DNA of 64,000 bases from assembly GCF_900142015.1 (NCBI RefSeq), contig NZ_FQZN01000007.1:124001-188000 (forward strand), given 5' to 3'. A model generated the notes under the pieces. It worked only from the letters and a program-made list of their open reading frames with translations, had not been told where the DNA came from and searched no databases. This document shows, in pieces, positions 59,148-64,000 of this stretch. The stretch comes from Bacteroides stercorirosoris (GTDB lineage: Bacteria > Bacteroidota > Bacteroidia > Bacteroidales > Bacteroidaceae). The number at the start of each line of letters is the position of its first letter. The first letter of the stretch is position 1. The position numbers and the translations under genes were made by a program.

Positions 59148-60455
59148 ATGAAACAGGACATGATTGTCATCCTTGACTTGGGTAGTCATGAGAATACGGT
59201 ATTGGCTCGCGCCATCCGTGCATTAGGAGTGTATAGTGAGATTTATCCTCACGACATCACAGTGGAAGAATTGAAAGCATTGCCCAACGTAAAGGGCATT
59301 ATTATCAATGGCGGACCGAACAATGTGATTGATGGCGTGGCTATCGATGTGAATCCGGGTATCTATTCGATGGATATTCCAGTGATGGCCGCCGGTCATG
59401 ATAAGGCAACGTGTGAAGTGAAACTGGCAGCGTTTACCGATGATATCGAGGCGATTAAAGCTGATGTAAAATCTTTCGTTTTCGATACTTGCAAAGCTGA
59501 AGCCAACTGGAATATGACAAACTTTGTCAACGACCAGATTGAATTGATTAAACGTCAGGTAGGCGATAAGAAGGTTCTGCTGGCTTTGTCCGGTGGAGTC
59601 GACAGCTCCGTGGTAGCTGCTTTGCTGCTGAAAGCGATTGGCGACAACCTGGTATGCGTGCATGTAAACCACGGTTTGATGCGTAAAGGTGAATCGGAAG
59701 ATGTAGTCGAAGTGTTCAAAAATCAATTGAAGGCGAATCTCGTTTATGTAGATGTTACCGACCGTTTCCTGGATAAGCTGGCAGGCGTGGAAGATCCGGA
59801 ACAAAAGCGTAAGATTATCGGTGGTGAGTTTATCCGTGTGTTCGAGGAAGAAGCGCGCAAGTTGGATGGTATCGACTTTTTAGGTCAGGGCACCATTTAT
59901 CCGGATATTGTGGAAAGCGGAACGAAGACAGCTAAAATGGTGAAATCTCATCATAATGTAGGCGGGCTTCCCGAAGACCTCAAGTTCCAGTTGGTAGAAC
60001 CCTTGCGTCAATTATTCAAAGATGAAGTCCGTGCTTGTGGCTTGGAATTAGGCTTGCCTTATGAGATGGTTTACCGTCAACCTTTCCCCGGTCCCGGTTT
60101 AGGGGTACGTTGTTTGGGGGCCATCACGCGCGACCGTTTGGAGGCTGTCCGTGAGTCCGACGCCATTCTGCGCGAAGAATTCCAGATTGCCGGATTGGAT
60201 AAGAAGGTATGGCAATACTTTACGGTAGTGCCTGACTTCAAGTCTGTGGGTGTACGCGATAATGCCCGTTCTTTCGACTGGCCGGTTATTATCCGCGCCG
60301 TTAATACGGTAGATGCCATGACGGCCACCATTGAGCCTGTGGATTGGCCCATCCTGATGAAAATCACTGATCGTATTCTGAAAGAAGTGAAGAATGTGAA
60401 TCGTGTTTGTTACGATATGTCGCCGAAACCGAATGCGACGATAGAGTGGGAATAA
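59148..60455 (+). CDS. GMP synthase-like protein with truncated, cysteine-less glutaminase domain
   Basis: A 435-residue protein. Residues about 135-435 form the ATP-pyrophosphatase and dimerisation domains of GMP synthase: LALSGGVDSSVVAALL (146-161), HHNVGGLPEDLKFQLVEPLR, FPGPGLGVRCLG and the C-terminal NRVCYDMSPKPNATIEWE. These convert XMP to GMP. The N-terminal glutamine amidotransferase part is only about 125 residues instead of about 195. It begins normally (ILDLGSHENTVLARAIR, IIINGGPNNV) but where IPVLGICYGMQ is expected it reads IPVMAAGHDKAT, and the His/Glu of the triad are missing. The enzyme should use free ammonia or a separate glutaminase. Bacteroides normally also carries a full-length GuaA, so this would be a paralogue. 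Confidence 0.88.
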   Translation: MKQDMIVILDLGSHENTVLARAIRALGVYSEIYPHDITVEELKALPNVKGIIINGGPNNVIDGVAIDVNPGIYSMDIPVMAAGHDKATCEVKLAAFTDDIEAIKADVKSFVFDTCKAEANWNMTNFVNDQIELIKRQVGDKKVLLALSGGVDSSVVAALLLKAIGDNLVCVHVNHGLMRKGESEDVVEVFKNQLKANLVYVDVTDRFLDKLAGVEDPEQKRKIIGGEFIRVFEEEARKLDGIDFLGQGTIYPDIVESGTKTAKMVKSHHNVGGLPEDLKFQLVEPLRQLFKDEVRACGLELGLPYEMVYRQPFPGPGLGVRCLGAITRDRLEAVRESDAILREEFQIAGLDKKVWQYFTVVPDFKSVGVRDNARSFDWPVIIRAVNTVDAMTATIEPVDWPILMKITDRILKEVKNVNRVCYDMSPKPNATIEWE

Positions 60456-60495
60456 AAGAATGAAATAAAAATCGCCCCCGGAAGTTGGAAAAATG

Positions 60496-60546
60496 AACTG
60501 CACTCCAAAAGTTGGACACAAAACTTTAGGAGTGCAGTTTTTTTAT
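60496..60546 (+). terminator. hairpin at the left end of the IS, possible terminator of the GMP synthase-like gene
   Basis: AACTGCACTCC (60496-60506) pairs perfectly with GGAGTGCAGTT (60529-60539), then a run of seven T. It overlaps the left terminal repeat of the IS remnant and lies 40 bases after the upstream stop codon. Confidence 0.7.
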
Positions 60547-61323
60547 GCGACATTCATTTGAAGAAAAGCTCAATATCGTTAGCAGAATCAAAAGCGATAA
60601 CCCCATTGAGTCTCTTGGTCGGTTGGGTATATCCCCCATAGATATCCGTACATAGGTACGCCGATATGATAAATATGGTGAATCTATGGCAAGACTGAAG
60701 AAAAAACAGCATTAACAGACTGGAAAAGCTACAGGCCGAGAACCTTCGCCTGCGAGCCGAAAACACGATACTAAAAAAGTGAAAGCCTTAGTCGAGGAAG
60801 AAGAAGCCCGGGGCGGATCAATGGGCACAAGTCATCGACGAATTAGGGTCAGAATATTCTCTCAATTTATTGCTTGAATTAAGAAAGATGGTTTGTTTAG
60901 TGTTTTACTATCATTATAGTCGTTTAAAGGTTGCTAATAAATATACTATTGAAGAAGATGAGATTAAAAAGATTTCTTACAATATCTCCAAAAGTCCTAT
61001 TTTGGAGATAGTATATGATATGCTTGATAAAGCTTTTAAGCGTTTTGGTGCACTATCAGCACTTTGGGTACCGAAAATGTCTTGAAGAGCATGGTATAAT
61101 ACAGAGCATGTCACGGAAAGACAACTGCCTTGACAACGCAATGGCTGAGAATATCTTTGGTATAATGAAATCTGAATTTCTTTATGTCGAGAAGTTTGAA
61201 TCAGTTGAAGACTTCGTGAAAGTTTTAGAGGAATATATAGAGTATTACAATAATAATAGAATCAAATCAAGATTAAAAGGAAGGAGCCCGATGCAATATC
61301 GAACTCTTTATTTATCTTGCTAA
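60545..61323 (+). pseudogene. IS3-family transposase remnant (orfA and orfB, frameshifted and deleted)
   Basis: orfA starts at 60545 (MRHSFEEKLNIVSRIKS), is interrupted by a stop after DIRT, and continues in other frames through a leucine-zipper-like part (LQAENLRLRAENTILKK). orfB begins near 60810 (DQWAQVIDELGSEYSLNLLL) and has lost most of its central catalytic region. The last part (61072-61323) keeps the end of the integrase core: QSMSRKDNCLDNAMAENIFG with the final catalytic Glu region, and EYIEYYNNNRIKSRLKG. At least two frameshifts and one internal deletion make it inactive. Confidence 0.85.
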
Positions 61324-61357
61324 TTTATAAACAGTCCGACTTTTTGGGGGCACTTCA

Positions 61358-61757
61358 ATTTTCTTAAGGAGGCATTACTGAATATTTTCAGGGGGAAGAA
61401 TCACTTTGGTTTCAGGGGGGCAGCTTACGCTGAATTTTCCAACATCATTGTCGAAGCAATTATGGAAAAATGGGCTGTCTTTTATCTATTGTTATGACCT
61501 AATATCACCTCCTTATCAGCTCACTTATAGATCTTTGTTTGTGTGGAGAAAGGGCTGTGCAACGAAATATGTGGGAAGCTCCAATTGGAGAATATATAAT
61601 GAAAACAGTTCGAAAATCCCATGAATGTATTGCTTCTTAAAAAAAAACTATAACGAATTAGCGGAAAAGCTTGTATAATTGAAATATAATATTTATGTTT
61701 GTGCTGTGATAAATAACTAATATTACAAATTCCAAAATAAAGCTACCTATAAAAGAT
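61358..61757. other. 400-bp spacer without a supported gene
   Basis: Contains G-runs (TTTCAGGGGG twice near 61387 and 61409) that recall insertion-sequence ends, and an ORF at 61406-61624 with no recognisable motif. The last 100 bases are AT-rich and probably contain the promoter of the LacI gene, though no clear box was found. Confidence 0.4.
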
Positions 61758-62762
61758 ATGTTGCCACTAAAAAAAATATCGTTAAAGGATATTGCTGAAG
61801 CTGCAGGTGTTTCAACAGCATTGGTTTCATTCGTCTTGAATGGCAAGAAGAAGGAATATCGCGTGGGAGAAGAAACTGCCCAACGCATATTGAAGATTGC
61901 CAATGAAATGAATTACCAGCCTAATCTTGCTGCGAAGAGTCTTCGAAGCGGTAAGACGAAGACAATCGGATTGGTGGTTTCTGATATTTCCAACCCATTT
62001 TTTTCCCAATTAGCACGTGTATTGGAAGATGAGGCAACCAAACGGGGATATACTGTACTTTTTGGAAGTTCAGACGAGGATAAGGATAAGATGAACCGTG
62101 TTGTCAGTAACCTTATTAATAAAGGTGTAGATGGGCTGATAATCGTTCCTTGTGACAACTCCGAGAAATCCATTGCTTCACTTGTGAACAATAATGTTCC
62201 TATTGTTCTGTTCGACCGTTATTTCCCGGAAATTAATGTCAGCTATGTTGCTCTGAATAATTTCAATGCCTCCTATGTTTTAACCAGACATCTTTTGAAT
62301 GCAGGCTACAATGCTCCATGCATGGTGGCTTATGATGTTAACCTAATCCATATGAAGGAACGCGTCCGTGGTTATAAGAAGGCCATGGATGATGCCGGGA
62401 AAAAACATCTGATTAACGTGATATTCTTGAAGCAGGACACTCCCAGGAAATCGGCAGACCGTCTGCTTCCCAAAATGATTGACGGGGGTGTGGATGCTTT
62501 TTTATTTGCCACCAACATGATTTCTTTATCCTGCCTGTATACTATAAAGGACATGGGAGAGGAGGTTATAAGCAAAATCGGTTTAGTCGGTTTTGACGGC
62601 AATCCGGTATTTGACTTTTTTAACGCTCCCATATCCTATATTCAGCAGCCTATAGAAACTTTGGTGCAGAAAGCGCTTGGGATTCTGATAGATAATATAG
62701 CGGGAGGTAATACGGTACAGTCAGTACTTGCCGAAGGGGAATTTGTGGAAATAACTCTTTAG
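61758..62762 (+). CDS. LacI-family transcriptional regulator
   Basis: A 334-residue repressor: helix-turn-helix ISLKDIAEAAGVSTALVSFV (7-26), hinge with LAAKSLRSGKTKTIG, and a periplasmic-binding-protein-like effector domain (VVSDISNPFFSQLARVLEDE, DGLIIVPCDN, IGLVGFDGNPVFDF, ISYIQQPIETLVQKA). It lies 70 bases upstream of the L-fucose isomerase gene on the same strand and probably controls it in response to fucose or another deoxy- or pentose sugar. Known Bacteroides thetaiotaomicron fuc control uses a different regulator family, so this pairing is worth noting. Confidence 0.92.
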   Translation: MLPLKKISLKDIAEAAGVSTALVSFVLNGKKKEYRVGEETAQRILKIANEMNYQPNLAAKSLRSGKTKTIGLVVSDISNPFFSQLARVLEDEATKRGYTVLFGSSDEDKDKMNRVVSNLINKGVDGLIIVPCDNSEKSIASLVNNNVPIVLFDRYFPEINVSYVALNNFNASYVLTRHLLNAGYNAPCMVAYDVNLIHMKERVRGYKKAMDDAGKKHLINVIFLKQDTPRKSADRLLPKMIDGGVDAFLFATNMISLSCLYTIKDMGEEVISKIGLVGFDGNPVFDFFNAPISYIQQPIETLVQKALGILIDNIAGGNTVQSVLAEGEFVEITL

Positions 62763-62832
62763 ATATTTTTTTTACATGCTTGCTTAAACGATTAAATGCT
62801 TTTTGAATTAATCCAAATAAATTAGTTGAACC

Positions 62833-64000
62833 ATGAAAAATTCAAGATTAATTGGTGGAAAGCCGAAAATTGGTATTCGACCTATCATTGATGGTCGTCG
62901 CGGAGGCATTCGTGAGTCATTGGAAGACATGACCATGACCATGGCTCATAAGGTGGCCGAACTTTACTCTTCTGTTTTGTGTCATGGCGACGGTACTCCC
63001 GTGGAATGTGTCATTGCAGATACAACTATCGGTGGGGTGGCTGAAGCCGCTATGGCAGCTGAAAAATTCCGTAACAATGGCGTGGGCGTGGTACTTTCCG
63101 TAACCCCTTGCTGGTGCTATGGATTCGAGACTATTGATATGGACGGGGAAATGCCGAAAGCCATCTGGGGCTTTAACGGTACGGAACGTCCGGGTGCGGT
63201 TTATCTGGCTTCAGCATTGGCAAGTCATACACAGAAGGGATTGCCTACCTTTGGTATTTATGGACGTGATGTGCAGGAAGTCACCAATATGGAAATACCC
63301 GAAGACGTAAGGGAAAAACTGTTGCGTTTCGCCCGCGCAGGTATCGCTGTAGCCACGATGAAAGGCAAGTCCTATCTTTCAATCGGCAGCGTATCCATGG
63401 GGATTGCCGGTTCTATTCCTAATCCTGATTTCTTTCAGGAATATCTGGGCATGCGCAATGAGTATGTTGATGCTAGTGAGATTGAACGTCGTGTCCAGCT
63501 GGGCATTTATGACCATGAAGAGTTTGAACGTGCCATGGGGTGGACGGAGAAGTATTGCAAGAGTAATGAAGGAACGGACTTTAATCCGGAACATCTGGTA
63601 TATTCCCGTGAAGAAAAAGATGCACGTTGGGAATATGTGGTGAAGATGACTCTCATTTTTCGTGATATGATGATCGGTAATCCCAAACTAGCGGAGATGG
63701 GATTCAAGGAAGAGGCAATGGGACACAACGCGATTGCCGCTGGTTTTCAAGGGCAGCGCCAATGGACGGACTATAAACCTGACGGCGACTTTTCAGAAGC
63801 TATCTTGAACACGTCTTTCGACTGGAATGGTATCCGTGAAGCATTTACTTTCGCTACGGAAAACGATACGCTGAACTGTATTTCCATGCTGTTCAACCAT
63901 CTCTTGACAAATACGGCGCAGATATTTGCAGATGTACGCACTTATTGGAGTCCGAATGCGGTGGAACGCGTAACGGGCAAGAAACTGGAAGGCAAGGCAG
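62833..64000 (+). CDS. fucI: L-fucose isomerase, 3' truncated by the window end
   Basis: 389 codons are present of an expected 590 or so; no stop in frame. The protein starts [20 protein letters not shown] and shows FucI family segments [59 protein letters not shown] and [18 protein letters not shown]. The enzyme converts L-fucose to L-fuculose in the cytoplasm, and can also act on D-arabinose. The upstream LacI gene is likely its regulator; kinase and aldolase genes would be expected to the right. Confidence 0.95.
   Translation, partial: MKNSRLIGGKPKIGIRPIIDGRRGGIRESLEDMTMTMAHKVAELYSSVLCHGDGTPVECVIADTTIGGVAEAAMAAEKFRNNGVGVVLSVTPCWCYGFETIDMDGEMPKAIWGFNGTERPGAVYLASALASHTQKGLPTFGIYGRDVQEVTNMEIPEDVREKLLRFARAGIAVATMKGKSYLSIGSVSMGIAGSIPNPDFFQEYLGMRNEYVDASEIERRVQLGIYDHEEFERAMGWTEKYCKSNEGTDFNPEHLVYSREEKDARWEYVVKMTLIFRDMMIGNPKLAEMGFKEEAMGHNAIAAGFQGQRQWTDYKPDGDFSEAILNTSFDWNGIREAFTFATENDTLNCISMLFNHLLTNTAQIFADVRTYWSPNAVERVTGKKLEGKA

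Larger units (their letters stand above)
60494..61357 (+). mobile_element. decayed IS3-family (IS150-like) element
   Basis: Left end TGAACTGCACTCCAAAAGTT at 60494 and right end complementary to TGAAGTGCCCCCAAAAAGTC at 61338-61357 are imperfect terminal inverted repeats of IS3/IS150 type. The 864-bp span is shorter than a complete element of this group (about 1.2-1.5 kb). Inside are broken orfA and orfB frames. No target duplication was apparent by eye. Confidence 0.82.

Noticed and set aside
61387..61624. End of an IS21-type element and a 72-codon ORF
   Set aside because: Only G-run motifs recall such ends; no transposase fragment or terminal repeat pair could be matched by eye.

Overview
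The window is a chromosomal stretch from a gut-type Bacteroidota, most likely a Bacteroides species. The evidence is SusC/SusD-like pairs, a hybrid two-component sensor with a C-terminal AraC domain, fimbrillin-like lipoproteins, a NigD-like protein, Bacteroidales promoters of the TAnnTTTG type, and weak or absent Shine-Dalgarno sites before most genes. No rRNA, tRNA or CRISPR array was seen.

Layout. 1-0.9 kb: the end of a sugar 2-epimerase gene and an SGNH esterase. 1-3.9 kb: a divergent pair, an aspartokinase-like gene and a sigma-54 response regulator. 4.0-5.0 kb: an MNT/HEPN toxin-antitoxin-like pair. 5.1-15.3 kb: a GC-rich accessory block on the minus strand. It holds an HU-like protein, repeat-packed spacers (22-bp and 50-bp tandem arrays, large inverted repeats), a fimbrial operon of three fimbrillin-like proteins, a FimB/Mfa2-like lipoprotein, a DUF3575 outer-membrane protein and a small membrane protein, and a TPR/AraC membrane regulator. 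15.4-24.2 kb: the potassium operon kdpF-A-B-C, a porin, a KdpD input protein and a separate histidine kinase, preceded by a sigma-54 type promoter.

24.3-54.0 kb: a large polysaccharide (or glycoprotein) utilization locus. A leftward arm encodes a dipeptidyl-peptidase-like S9 enzyme, a GH127, a GH43 with CBM32 and LamG-like domains, and a GH97 fused to an HEXXH metallopeptidase-like domain. A rightward operon encodes a second GH127, SusC, SusD, a DUF4859 lipoprotein, two DUF6055 proteins with HEXXH motifs, a CotH-like protein, an EamA transporter and the hybrid sensor. A hicBA module and a 74-bp perfect palindrome separate the arms. Beta-L-arabinofuranosidases, an alpha-galactosidase-type GH97, several putative metallopeptidases and a DPP-like peptidase together suggest a plant hydroxyproline-rich glycoprotein (extensin or arabinogalactan protein) as substrate. 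This is the most interesting system here.

54.2-64 kb: a tricorn-like S41 protease, a structured 690-bp spacer with a possible attenuator and a third 22-bp array, a NigD-like lipoprotein, a GMP synthase whose glutaminase domain is truncated and lacks the catalytic cysteine, a decayed IS3-family element, a LacI regulator and the first two thirds of an L-fucose isomerase gene.

How parts may work together. KdpD-N and the histidine kinase have no adjacent response regulator, the sigma-54 regulator at 2.6 kb has no adjacent kinase, and kdp has a -24/-12 promoter. They are probably one regulatory circuit split by the 11-kb fimbrial insertion. Three 22-bp-period arrays, two copies of a 286-bp MITE-like element and three related long inverted repeats show that the spacers carry an extensive repeat population.
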